Shown: positions 49,901 to 59,025 of the stretch, in pieces | Position numbering within the stretch: position 1 is the first letter of the stretch | Layout: the number at the start of each line of letters is the position of its first letter | NCBI RefSeq assembly: GCF_003945595.2 | Contig: NW_024104129.1 | Span: 744,001-808,000 of the forward strand | Direction: 5' to 3' | Origin: Pipra filicauda | Taxonomy: Eukaryota; Chordata; Aves; Passeriformes; Pipridae | Length of the DNA stretch: 64,000 bases | Notes under the pieces: generated by a model | Told to the model about the DNA's origin: nothing | The model's input: the letters and a program-made list of their open reading frames with translations, nothing else | Database searches by the model: none | Translations under genes and position numbers: made by a program

Positions 49901-51641
49901 TGCAGCCCTTCTTATTTACATTTTAAATAATGAAACACCCACGAGTACCAGGCACTTTTCTACTGCTGCTCTGTGCAAAAAGAATATTAATAACATTATT
50001 AATAAAGCTGGGAAGACTGCAATAAATGTCTCGGTGCTTAAAACAAAGGAGCATCTTGAAGAACTCAGCAGATTTTCTGTTTCATGCAGGTTTGATAGCA
50101 CAAGCACAATTAAAATGTTCTCTGTTAGTAGATTAGAAATGCTAATACATGTAACAGAAACTGCCCAAAGTGTAGGCACATTTGTTCAAAGAGATTGCAT
50201 TCCCAGTCGGTTACCAAACACTTGCCTGGTCCTCAAATCCTTTCTCAGTTAAGCTGCTACAAATCAAGATGGAGTAAATCCCAGTATGGTCTTCACCAGT
50301 GCAAACCTTACGGGACTAGAAAATATAGGATCTATGCAGAATATGGGTGCCTGGTGCCAGAAGCTTCACTCCTGAGACTGTGGTTTGATTTGTCCTCTCA
50401 CCAACTTCAGGTCATGTTGATCCCACAGTATCTGTGAAAACGTGCTCACATGATCCAGTTATAATTGATGACAGGCATAATACATATGCTGCATATGCAT
50501 TGCAGGGCTGAGGACTTGTGGAAACAACTGGAAAAGTGCTAATGTATTCTGACAGCTTCATTTAGGGTGAGGGAATTGTCACAGTGTTTTAAATACTGTA
50601 TGTTGCCATCAGGAAAATAACTAAAAGGACATATTAAATTCATGCTTCACAGTCTACACATAGTATTTTTTATCTTTCCACAATGCTAGAGGACTTATTA
50701 CCTTAGGACATCAAAATTAATTTACTTCACTTTATCTGTGCTCTCTATTTTGCCTGGTCCGAAACAAACAAACAAACAAATTTTAAAGCCTGAATGGTAG
50801 CAGGGAATGGTTCACAAAGTGTTTCAGATTTTAGGTCCAATAGTATACTTCCTCTGAACAGTTGTGTACTGTGGGAGGGGGGCAAGGCTTCATCCAGGGT
50901 AAGGATAGCTATCCTCATTATCAACTGTTTTGTAAGAAATTCAATAAAAGAGGTGGGAAAACAGAAAAATGATAATAGTGGGTGCAGTCTGGTAGTATAA
51001 TATCAAAGGAAATAGAGGTGAAGGAAAGAAAAAAGGGACTGATGTGACTTTCCTGCCTGAAGGAGGAAATCTTTTTTGTAGGACAGACATGCGTCTTTCT
51101 GACTCACCCTGATACCTACAAATTGTCTTCCAAATTGTTGTCTTTTCTTATTCACTGCTCTTCTCTCTTTTTATCCTACTCCTTGTTACCAGGGCTTCTA
51201 AAATGTAGCCGCTAAGATTTGTTACTCAAATATGAGACTGAATTAGATACCACTAAGCCTGAATGCTTGAAAATCACTGGAGTCTTATTTATATTGTGTT
51301 ATCTTCTCAGTAACAGCTTTTAACACGTGTGGTGCAGAGTGTATCACAGTTTTAAATAAATTACTGCAACTATAAATTTAAAAAGTTCTCTGTTTAGGCA
51401 GACTTGTGTCATACATATATACACATAGAGTACGCAGTAGGAACATGACGAAAAGGGAGATGATGTGACCCATAATCTATTATTGCACCCTCTGCACTCT
51501 CTTGCAGCTGCTCTGCAGATTCTAACTTCAAAGACAGATTCAGTCTTTTCTACCTCTGAACCACAGTACAGCTGTTCTACAAACCCCTTGTGTTTTCAAG
51601 TCCTGGGGCTGAGAGAGCAGAGGAGAAAGATCAAGACTCAG
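46901..51641. other. Unique DNA, no gene seen
   Basis: No gene or named repeat is recognised. A 17-bp word (tttacagacaaaga) is nearly repeated at 48451-48484, and a small (AAAC)n run is at 50762-50781. The stretch near 49030-49620 is somewhat richer in G and C with frames on both strands, none recognisable. Confidence 0.5.
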
Positions 51642-52070
51642 TGTGCTGGTTTTGGCTGGGGTAGAGTCAATTTTCGTCACAATAATTAGTATGGGGCTGT
51701 GTTTTGGATTTGTGCTGAACACAGTGTTGATGCTTTAGTTAGTGCTAACACAGAGTCAAAGCCTTTTCTGCCCCTCACCCCACCAGCAAGGAAGTTGGGG
51801 TTTCACAAGGAGATGGAAGGGGACACAGCTGGGATGGCTGACCCCAACTGACCCAAGGGATTTTCCATACCATATGACGTCACTTTCAGCATATAAAGCT
51901 GGGGGGAAAAGAAGGAAGAAGAGGATACTCGCAGTGATGGTATTTGTCTTCCCAAGTCACCATTAAGTGTGAGGAAGCCCTGCTTTCCCAGGGATGGCTG
52001 AACACCTATCACAGAATACTCTGAATTGGAAGGAACCCACAAGGATCATCAAGTCCAGCTCTTAAGTGAA

Positions 52071-52137
52071 TGGTCCATACAGGGATCAAAGCCACAACCT
52101 TGGTGTTATGAGCTCTAACCAGCTGAGCTAATCTCAG
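52071..52137 (-). pseudogene. tRNA-Ile-derived unit of the SINE
   Basis: On the minus strand ttagctcagctggttagagc matches the D-arm and A-box of tRNA-Ile. ataacaccaaggttgtgg covers the anticodon 3' side and variable region, and ctttgatccctgtatggacc the T-arm and acceptor. About 7 nt are missing in the 5' half of the anticodon arm, so it cannot fold as a tRNA. It joins the CR1 tail after only a few bases, as expected for a SINE head. Confidence 0.82.
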
Positions 52138-52152
52138 GCATAAAAAGTGCCT

Positions 52153-52224
52153 TAGCAGAGGGTGGTTTCATTCCATTGACCTCTGCATTATGGGCCCTGC
52201 ATGCTCCCGCTGTGCCACTCTGCT
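52153..52224 (-). pseudogene. tRNA-iMet(CAU)-derived unit
   Basis: The unit is exactly 72 nt, the length of the vertebrate initiator tRNA gene. I count about 10 differences from the vertebrate sequence as I remember it, and no gap. It begins agcagagtggcacagcggg, which keeps the A-box, and holds gggcccataat with the CAU anticodon in place. The second acceptor strand (ctctgcta) pairs with the first. The B-box region (ggaatgaaacc) is altered. After its 3' end comes aggcacttttt, a T5 run like a normal polymerase III terminator. It is probably a mutated, retroposed copy and not a working tRNA gene. Confidence 0.85.
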
Positions 52225-52429
52225 CCACCTGCCTGCCCATGGGAAATGGTGAATGAATTCCTTGTCTTACTTTGCTGGTGTGTGTGGTTTTTGCTTTCCC
52301 TATTAAACTGTCCTTATATCAACCCATGAGTTTTATAATTTTCATCCTTCTGATTCTCTCTCCCACCTCACTAGGAAGGAGTGAGTGGCTGCATGGGGCT
52401 TAGTTGCTGACTGGGGTTAAACCATGACA

Positions 52430-54282
52430 CAGAAAAGCAGATAAAGATTCAGAAACACACAGGAGAGAATACACTGCTAACCCCTCTCATCCCTCCTCTC
52501 TGCAGAGCAGTCTGTGAGTTGCATCTATTTGTGGAATTTCTGCTTAGATTGTCACAGACATTCACAATACTGCCTGGTAGAATCCATCTAGGACTGTGTA
52601 CTCCTTCAATACTGTCTAAAAATAGTAGTAAGGACTTATCATTTTGCAGTGTTTGTCAAGGGCTAAAATCCTCTGAAGGTACATATGGTGAAAGAGCTTG
52701 AGCTCTGTAAGTCATGGAATCCAGTTGTTGTTGCAGACTCTACTGTGTGCTGACCATACTGCTAAGCTTTGCTGGAGGTCAGTCCTAATACAGTACTTAC
52801 CTGGTCATTTCATGCTAATATCTAAGAAAGATGGTTGATAATGCACTGAAGAATAGCAATCTGAGGGTGGGTGTTCAAAAGTAAGCCCCATCTCAGCTTA
52901 GTGCCTCAGCCATTAAGTTAAAATCAGTGTCTTTAGTTTTTCTTGGAGGCTTCTGCAGCAGAACAGACAGAGGATATCCCAGAGCCAGGTAAGGAAGCTA
53001 CTGTCTGAGGATATGGCATCAAATATCCCAGTACTGAATAAAGCCTAAAACTCAACTTTGTCTTTTCATGGACAGATGCCTAGTCCCCGTTCTAGTGACT
53101 GTGCCCTAACAAGAGTTATTCCTATGAAACTGAACAGATTTAGCAGTAGAGAATAAGAAACACCAGCAAACACAGGGGATGGAGCAATTTGAGAGTCTCT
53201 TAAGATTCAGGAGACTGCAATACAAGCTCTCATACCAAACCAAGCATAGTGATTCCAAAGCCACCTAATAGTCCAAACAATTGCTTCTCTGACATTCAGC
53301 CTCAGAAAATTTCTTCCCACATAGCTTCATTACAAATCCAGAGCCAAAAATCAGCAACTGGAGTATCCTGATTCATCTGGCCTTGGAGCACGAGAGGTTA
53401 TTTGCTCCAGAGAGCAAGGTCTAGGTGACACTGTCTGTGTACTCTTCTCAGTTCCCCATGAGACAGTTCAAATGAATGAATAAATATTTGTGGGAGATTA
53501 AAGGCTTTGGATCAGATAGTTAATAAATCCCACAAGGAGAAAAGTAGCACTTTCAATGACCATCAGATTTCCCAGTCAACTCAAAATGACAAGAAATGGT
53601 AGTCATAAAAATAAAGGTATGTTACCAGCTTCTAAACAAGGGTTGTGTCCCAAGCACTCACTGACTGTACCGCAGAGGCCAGTCTGTGTGCAGCACTTTC
53701 TGAAATAACTTCATGGACAACATATGAGCATCTCCTGGGAAAAGATAAAAAAATTCTAAAGAGAAACATACTGAGGTAGGATGAGTATTACTGACATCAG
53801 CCCAGGGCCATTCAGGAGAATGATAGTGTATACAAGTGATTTTACACTACAATAAAAAATGCCGTACACAGAAGAATGATATTGCTAAAAACAGTATCAA
53901 GATCTGAAGCTTTCACAAGTCAATGTAACAAAAAACACTTCTGTGGCATGAAGTTTCAAGTGGGAGCTGGGAAGAAGTGTTCCCGTAATCAGATAACTGA
54001 AAGTCTGAAAGATAAGTTACATATGCCTGAGTGACTTACCTTTGTAGTCAAGGTTGTCAATCAGGCTTGGTTAAAACACATGTAAAGACTGTAAACTGCT
54101 TCCAGAAATGCCTGAGAGTCCACTGCATATTTTAACAGCTCAGCTGATTTAATGACAAAAGAAATACCTTTGTCCTCTAAACCTCTGCAAATAACGCAAC
54201 TCAATGAAATATTAAAGGTGTACAAATCATCTGCAAATATTACATGTCCAAACTGCTACGATGTTCAACATATTGCATCTCT
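52430..54282. other. Unique DNA, no gene seen
   Basis: No repeat family or coding region is recognised on either strand. Confidence 0.5.
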
Positions 54283-54294
54283 AAGTGACAGGAT

Positions 54295-54403
54295 CATCAT
54301 GGCTAGGCTTCGCGAACGAAGATTTGGGAAGGCTCTATCCACATTTGTTACAGGCACGTTGGTGACTTATGAGGCCACTACGAGATAGACATATCCGATT
54401 GCA
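54295..54403 (-). mobile_element. Zinc-finger LINE 3' end, copy A
   Basis: On the minus strand the coding part reads CNRICLSRSGLISHQRACNK, then a stop, then the tail cccaaatcttcgttcgcgaa and cctagccatgatg. It is the same 3' end as the LINE at 17668-18966. The insert is only about 109 bp and is flanked on both sides by AAGTGACAGGAT (54283-54294 and 54404-54415), a 12-bp target-site duplication. It is an independent, strongly 5'-truncated insertion. Confidence 0.88.
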
Positions 54404-54469
54404 AAGTGACAGGATATATATATAGAAAAACACTGAGTTAAATGAAGACCCTGAGAGTACTCTGAATGT

Positions 54470-54659
54470 CATGGCTAGGCTTTGTGAACGAAGATTTGGG
54501 AAGGGTTCTACCGACGCTTGTTGCAAGCGCGTTGGTGGCTAAAAAGGTCGATACGAGATAGACACGTCCGGTTGCAAAAGGCACAGCAGAAAGACTCCCC
54601 AGGTGGCATACTCTGCAAGGCATGATTCTTTCTGCGCTGTCTTTTCTCCTCAAGAGTGA
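54470..54659 (-). mobile_element. Zinc-finger LINE 3' end, copy B
   Basis: The minus strand reads FTLEEKRQRRKNHALQ, then SFCCAFCNRTCLSRIDLFSH and QRACNKR with a stop at 54508-54510, followed by the common tail ending in cctagccatg. The finger is complete here: C-x2-C, 12 residues, H-x4-C. The insert is 190 bp, flanked by ACTCTGAATGT at 54459-54469 and 54660-54670. The open frame continues upstream only by chance into flanking DNA. This copy and copy A are separate events 66 bp apart. Confidence 0.9.
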
Positions 54660-54899
54660 ACTCTGAATGTATAGAAGTAGAATAAGCTGTTTTAGGAACT
54701 GTTACTCGCTGTTCAATGTAAACATTGGATTGGTGAATACTTGTTACAAAAGCTGTAGACTTCATCACCCTGAGCACAAAGATTCACAGCCATAGAGGAA
54801 ATGTTAAAATCAATAACACAGAGAAATATCTCCAAAGTGCAAGAAAGTCTCTTGGATTCTTATAGATGACCTAATGACTTCATGTGAAGCACAGTAAGG

Positions 54900-55068
54900 C
54901 ATTTTCCCAGGGAAGTGGTCACAGCACCAAGCCTGAGTTCAAAAAGCATTTGGACAATGCTCTCCAGCACACGGTCTGACTCCTGGAGATGTCCTGTGCA
55001 GGGCCAAGAGCTGAATTCAATGATCCTTTGATGGTGCCTTCCAACTCAGAATATACTGTTGTTCTGTA
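54900..55068 (+). mobile_element. CR1 3' terminal fragment
   Basis: cccagggaagtggtcacagc, accaagcctgagttcaaaaa and gcatttggacaatgctctcc match the CR1 3' end, followed by attcaatgatcc, ccttccaactcagaatatac and a decayed tail tgttgttctgtag. It is the same subfamily as 5690-6081 and is 5'-truncated. Confidence 0.9.
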
Positions 55069-55609
55069 GAATTTCTTTCTACCCACCTCACTGAAGAATA
55101 AACTTTTGCATGACTAGGTTCAGCATTCAGGGACACAAATATTTTTTTTAGAAGCATATATGTAAATATGTTGACATGGTAACTTAGTAAAATATATATG
55201 GGAGTGTGTCTATGCACAGGAACAAAGGTTGGAAGAGGAGATACTCTTTCTTTTCAGTATCATGAAAATATGAGCCTGACTGGATACAGAAGCACAAAAG
55301 CTTCTGGGCAGTTAAATGTCTTTTACTGCGCCATCATGACCAAACTACAAAGCTCTGAAAGCATAAATAGCTTTGCTAAGTTGTGGTAATTGAAGATGTT
55401 CACAATGCTTCTCCAAGCACTCAAAAAAGCAACAATAGGTGCCAGAGAAAGTCCATTAAGTCACACAAGAACATGTAGGTATTCAGAGTTAATAATCTAC
55501 CTTATCAAAGAAGAAAATATGTCAGACCTAATGTGATGTGACAGAGAAAGAACTTTGCAATACCAGTAAGTCTTTAAGAAAAGATATATACATTATAAAA
55601 TCAGATGCC

Positions 55610-55785
55610 TTGTTATGATCATCTAATCTGACTTCTTGTGTACCAAATACCATCAAACCCGATCCAGTCATCAAGTCCACAACTTCCCAACAAACAGTGT
55701 AGCTTTCTGAGAGACTTCAGGCTAAATTTAAAAGCATCAGGAACAAAATTCCTGATAATTACTGTTATTTATACTTGTTTTCCTG
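55610..55785 (-). mobile_element. Probable ancient CR1-like 3' end
   Basis: The words gatcatctaatctgacttct, tcatcaagtccacaacttcc and gagagacttcaggctaaatt resemble the reversed 3' part of an old CR1 type known from turtles and crocodilians (tcatctagtctgacctcctg, atcaagcccataacttctgg). The match is from memory and the sequence is very diverged, so it may be a remnant shared across archosaurs. Confidence 0.5.
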
Positions 55786-57086
55786 TTTCCGATTAGCTAT
55801 GGTGTCCTACTATGTCTTTTTTTTTAAATAGATCAAAGAAAATTTTGCTTCTGAGTTCTCTTCTTTGTGTAAGTATTCTTGACCTTGACAAAGACAAAAT
55901 CAAATTTATCTAATCTCTTCTTGAGAGCAGGTTTTCTAGGACCAATGCTGTTCCTACAGCTCTTTCCTAATTCTATCCGAGATCTCCACTTCTCTTTGAA
56001 GTGTTTCAGTGTTTTGTGGGTTTCGTTAATACCAGAATAGTAGGAATAATACCTTCTTATGTCTCTACAAAACATTTCCCTGCTTAGTAATCAAAAGACC
56101 ATGAGCATTTTTAACAACTGCAGCATCCTGAGAATTCATTGTGAGAAGATAAAGCAGCATTTTTACAGAAAGTTTTCCAGGAAGACAAAACGGCAAGACA
56201 AAAGTAGGAGGAACTGGCAGTGTGTTGGTTTTTTGATATAGTGAGCTAATTTCCTCTTTTCCTCCATTTCTTAGCCTTCCTTTTCAAACCCAATAATCTC
56301 TCTTTTAGCATTTGGGAAAGTGTCCTAAGTGGATACAATTTGGAAAATGATAGGAGTTTTTCTAAAGTAAGGTTGTAACTCAGTGTCATGATCAAGATGG
56401 GTTTGTGTTCCTCCCTGTTGCTCACATAGCTTCTGCCTCTGCATTACTTGGAACATTCCCTTTTCCACACTTTCATGCAACTGCATCACATTTAATGCTT
56501 CCACTAGCAGTTTGCTTTCCCTTCTACTGGTGTATAATTTCATCCAAAGAAATAGTATGTTTTTCTGAAATATCTCACACATCAAGATATTTTTTAATGA
56601 TACTAGCAACTTCCTGAGACACATTTTCTCTTTTCCACTTTTCTATTCTTATTCTTTTCTGCAATTGCTAGTATCTGTTTTAATGTGTTGTTTCTTTTCC
56701 TCAGTGTTACCCTTTCTTTACTTTAGCTGTTCTTTACTTTTTCTTTAAACATTTATGTTTTCAAATTAACTTTGATCTCTTTGTGTAGATTGGCCTGGAT
56801 AATACTGCTTTTTATCTCTGTTGTATGTCTGCACCTTTTTCTCCATTAATCTTCCAAACCTATAAATTATTGCGGAACATATTTCTATTTTCACCTCACT
56901 GTTTCCGCTACAGAGAATTCACACTGACTTTCAACTTACTATTTTAAATTGTCCAAGACTTTTATCATTCTCAGCTTCTTGAGAAAGGCTGTTAATGTTT
57001 TAGGGCTACATTTTGAACTCACAGAAACACCTGTAACTCCAAGTATTTTCAGTGGGAATCTGTAGGCATCTTTCACAGATGAGTTT
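55786..57086. other. Unique T-rich DNA, no gene seen
   Basis: No recognised gene or repeat. The plus strand is rich in pyrimidines from 56240 to 57080, and frames here show no motif. Confidence 0.45.
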
Positions 57087-57092
57087 GATCTT

Positions 57093-58855
57093 CATAGAAT
57101 CATAGAATCATAGAATCGATTGGGTTGGAAAAGACCTCCGAGATCATCGAGTCCAACCCTTGGTCCAAATCCAGTCCATTTACTAGATCATGGCACTCAG
57201 TGCCACGTCCAATCTGCGTTTAAAAATCTCCAGGGATGGTGAATCCACCACCTCTCTGGGCAGCCCATTCCAATGCCTGATTACTCTCTCTGTAAAGAAT
57301 TTTCTCCTGATATCCAACTTAAATTTCCCCTGGCGGAGCTTAAGCCCGTGCCCCCTTGTCCTATTGCTGAGTGCCTGAGAGAAGAGACCAACCCCCACCT
57401 GGCTAGAACTTCCCTTCAGGTAGTTATAGACGGTGATGAGGTCACCTCTGAGCCTCCTCTTCTCCAGGCTAAACAACCCCAGCTCCCTCAGCCTCTCCCC
57501 ATAGGACTTATGCTCCAGTCCCTTCACCAGCCTTGTTGCTCTTCTCTGGACCCGCTCCAGCACCTCAATATCCTTTCTGAACTGAGGGGCCCAGAACTGA
57601 ACACAATACTCAAGGTGTGGCCTCACCAACGCAGAGTACAGGGGAAGGATCACTTCCCTGCTCCTGCTGGCCACGCTATTTTTGATACAGGACAAGATCC
57701 CATTGGCCTTCTTGGCCACCTGGGCACACTGTTGGCTCATGTTGAGCTTCCTGTCAATTAGTACCCCCAGGTCCCTTTCTGCCTGGCTGCTTTCCAGCCA
57801 CTCTGTGCCCAGCCTGTAGCGCTGCAGGGGGTTGTTGTGGCCAAAGTGCAGGACCCGGCACTTGGCTTTATTGAACTTCATCCCATTGGAATCAGCCCAT
57901 CTCTCAAGTCTATCCAGATCCCTCTGCAGAGCCCTCCTGCCTTCCAGCAGGTCGACACTCCCTCCCAGTTTGGTGTCATCAGCAAATTTGCTGATGATGG
58001 ACTCAATCCCCTCATCTAAATCATCAATAAAGATATTAAACAGGACTGGACCCAACACAGACCCCTGGGGAACACCACTGGTGACCGGCTGCCAGCTGGA
58101 TGCAGCTCCATTCACCAGCACTCTCTGGGCCCGACCCTCCAGCCAGCTCCTAATCCAGGAGAGGGTACACTTGTCCAAGCCATGGGCTACCAGCTTTTCC
58201 AGGAGTATATTATGGGAGACAGTGTCAAAGGCCTTGCTGAAGTCTAGATAGACCACATCCACAGCCTTCCCCTCATCCACCAGGTGGGTCACCTGATCGT
58301 AAAAAGAGATCAGGTTGGTCAGACAGGACCTGCCCCTCCTAAACCCGTGCTGGCTGGGTCTAATCCCTTGTCCATCCTGAAGGTGCTGTGTGATTGCACT
58401 CAGGATGATCTGCTCCATAACCCTGCCAGGCACCGAGGTCAGGCTGACAGGCCTGTAGTTGCCAGGGTCCTGCTTGCAGCCTTTTTTGTGGATTGGGGTG
58501 ACATTCGCCAACCTCCAATCATCTGGGACCTTCCCAGAGAGCCAGGACTGCTGGAAGATGATGGAGAGCGGTTTGGCAAGCTCTTCTGCCAGCTCCCTCA
58601 TCACCCTGGGATGGATCCCGTCTGGTCCCATAGACTTGTTAGGATCCAGCTGGCTCAGTAAGTTGCTAACTACATCCTCCTGGAATACAGGAGGGCTATT
58701 CAGCTCTCTGTCTCTGTCTATCTGCTCTAGAGGCCAGTTGTTCTGAGGGCCACCTGTCTTACTGCTAAAAACTGAGGCAAAGTAGGTGTTAAGTACCTCA
58801 GCCTTCTCCTTATCTTTGTTAACTATATTTCCCTCCAAGTCCAACAGAGAATTGA
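57093..58855 (-). mobile_element. Young CR1, 5'-truncated, intact RT
   Basis: The 3' end is catagaatcatagaatcata, the reversed ATTCTATG tail, at 57093 onward. The 5' end is inside the endonuclease-RT linker near 58855. GATCTT occurs at 57087-57092 and again at 58856-58861, a likely 6-bp target-site duplication. The whole remaining RT frame has no stop or frameshift, unlike the other CR1 copies here. It is the youngest-looking CR1 in the window. The endonuclease and promoter are missing, so the copy cannot move by itself. Confidence 0.96.
57183..58844 (-). CDS. CR1 ORF2 remnant: reverse transcriptase, uninterrupted
   Basis: The 553-codon frame covers the linker ([13 protein letters not shown], residues 14-26), [10 protein letters not shown] (71-80), the fingers and palm ([20 protein letters not shown], 126-145), and the catalytic block YLDFSKAFD (199-207). 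[15 protein letters not shown] lies at 256-270 and the catalytic FADD at 287-290. C-terminal segments ERDLGVLID (356-364) and [20 protein letters not shown] (516-535) complete it, with a stop at the usual place. All RT motifs are present. The enzyme copies LINE RNA at a nicked target, but the N-terminal endonuclease is absent. The first codon is TTG in the middle of the element, so the true start is lost and expression is unlikely. Plus-strand frames here are shadows. Confidence 0.9.
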   Translation of the reverse strand: MDLEGNIVNKDKEKAEVLNTYFASVFSSKTGGPQNNWPLEQIDRDRELNSPPVFQEDVVSNLLSQLDPNKSMGPDGIHPRVMRELAEELAKPLSIIFQQSWLSGKVPDDWRLANVTPIHKKGCKQDPGNYRPVSLTSVPGRVMEQIILSAITQHLQDGQGIRPSQHGFRRGRSCLTNLISFYDQVTHLVDEGKAVDVVYLDFSKAFDTVSHNILLEKLVAHGLDKCTLSWIRSWLEGRAQRVLVNGAASSWQPVTSGVPQGSVLGPVLFNIFIDDLDEGIESIISKFADDTKLGGSVDLLEGRRALQRDLDRLERWADSNGMKFNKAKCRVLHFGHNNPLQRYRLGTEWLESSQAERDLGVLIDRKLNMSQQCAQVAKKANGILSCIKNSVASRSREVILPLYSALVRPHLEYCVQFWAPQFRKDIEVLERVQRRATRLVKGLEHKSYGERLRELGLFSLEKRRLRGDLITVYNYLKGSSSQVGVGLFSQALSNRTRGHGLKLRQGKFKLDIRRKFFTERVIRHWNGLPREVVDSPSLEIFKRRLDVALSAMI

Positions 58856-58904
58856 GATCTTAGTCCACAAACTAAGTCAAAATATGTTCCAGTGCACGGA
58901 ATAT

Positions 58905-59025
58905 GTTCTCTCCTCTGTCATATCTATCTCTCTATATATACTCAATATATAGAAAGTATATATAGAGTATATATATCTCTATATATAGAGTATATATAAT
59001 GCCTCTATATATATATACTCAATTA
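58905..59025. repeat. AT-rich, self-complementary simple repeat
   Basis: The stretch is built of TATATA and CTCTATATATA words in both orientations. CTCTATATATAGAG at 58977-58990 is a perfect palindrome, and the words ctctatatatactcaa and ctctatatatatatactcaa form a longer direct repeat. It starts about 45 bp from the young CR1. It could extrude cruciforms and is likely length-variable. Confidence 0.88.

Larger units (their letters stand above)
52008..52224 (-). mobile_element. Composite SINE: tRNA-iMet + tRNA-Ile + CR1 tail
   Basis: On the minus strand the order is a 72-nt tRNA-iMet-like unit (52224-52153), a 15-nt spacer containing TTTTT, a tRNA-Ile-like unit (about 52137-52071), and about 60 nt of CR1 3' end finishing in ctgtgat (to 52008). 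It lies inside an LTR and is flanked by CACCT at 52003-52007 and at 52226-52230, a likely 5-bp target-site duplication. The tRNA-Ile plus CR1 part fits the passerine TguSINE1 design as I remember it. I do not remember an initiator-Met unit in that family. Such SINEs are transcribed by RNA polymerase III and moved by CR1 proteins. Confidence 0.85.
51642..52429 (+). mobile_element. ERVL-type solo LTR, near full length, split by a SINE
   Basis: It starts at TGTGCTGGTTTTGGCTGGGG and ends with ggggttaaaccatgaca, so it has the TG...CA ends of an LTR. A TATA-type promoter word (agcatataaagctgg) lies near 51889-51903. The word ccctattaaactgtc near 52297-52311 holds an ATTAAA polyadenylation signal. 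The first half aligns with the truncated copy at 13693-14175. Bases 52008-52224 plus a few more are a foreign SINE. Without them gctgaacacct joins gcctgcccatggg, as in the other copy. No internal region is present, and I see no convincing flanking duplication. Confidence 0.9.

Noticed and set aside
52153..52224. Functional tRNA-iMet gene
   Set aside because: About 10 changes from the highly conserved initiator tRNA (as remembered) and an altered B-box, inside a SINE-like composite. A working gene is unlikely.
54281..54670. Tandem duplication of one sequence
   Set aside because: Each copy has its own, different flanking duplication, so two separate insertions explain it better.
57273..57761. 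Plus-strand open frame of 162 codons
   Set aside because: Antisense to the intact CR1 RT frame; no independent motif.
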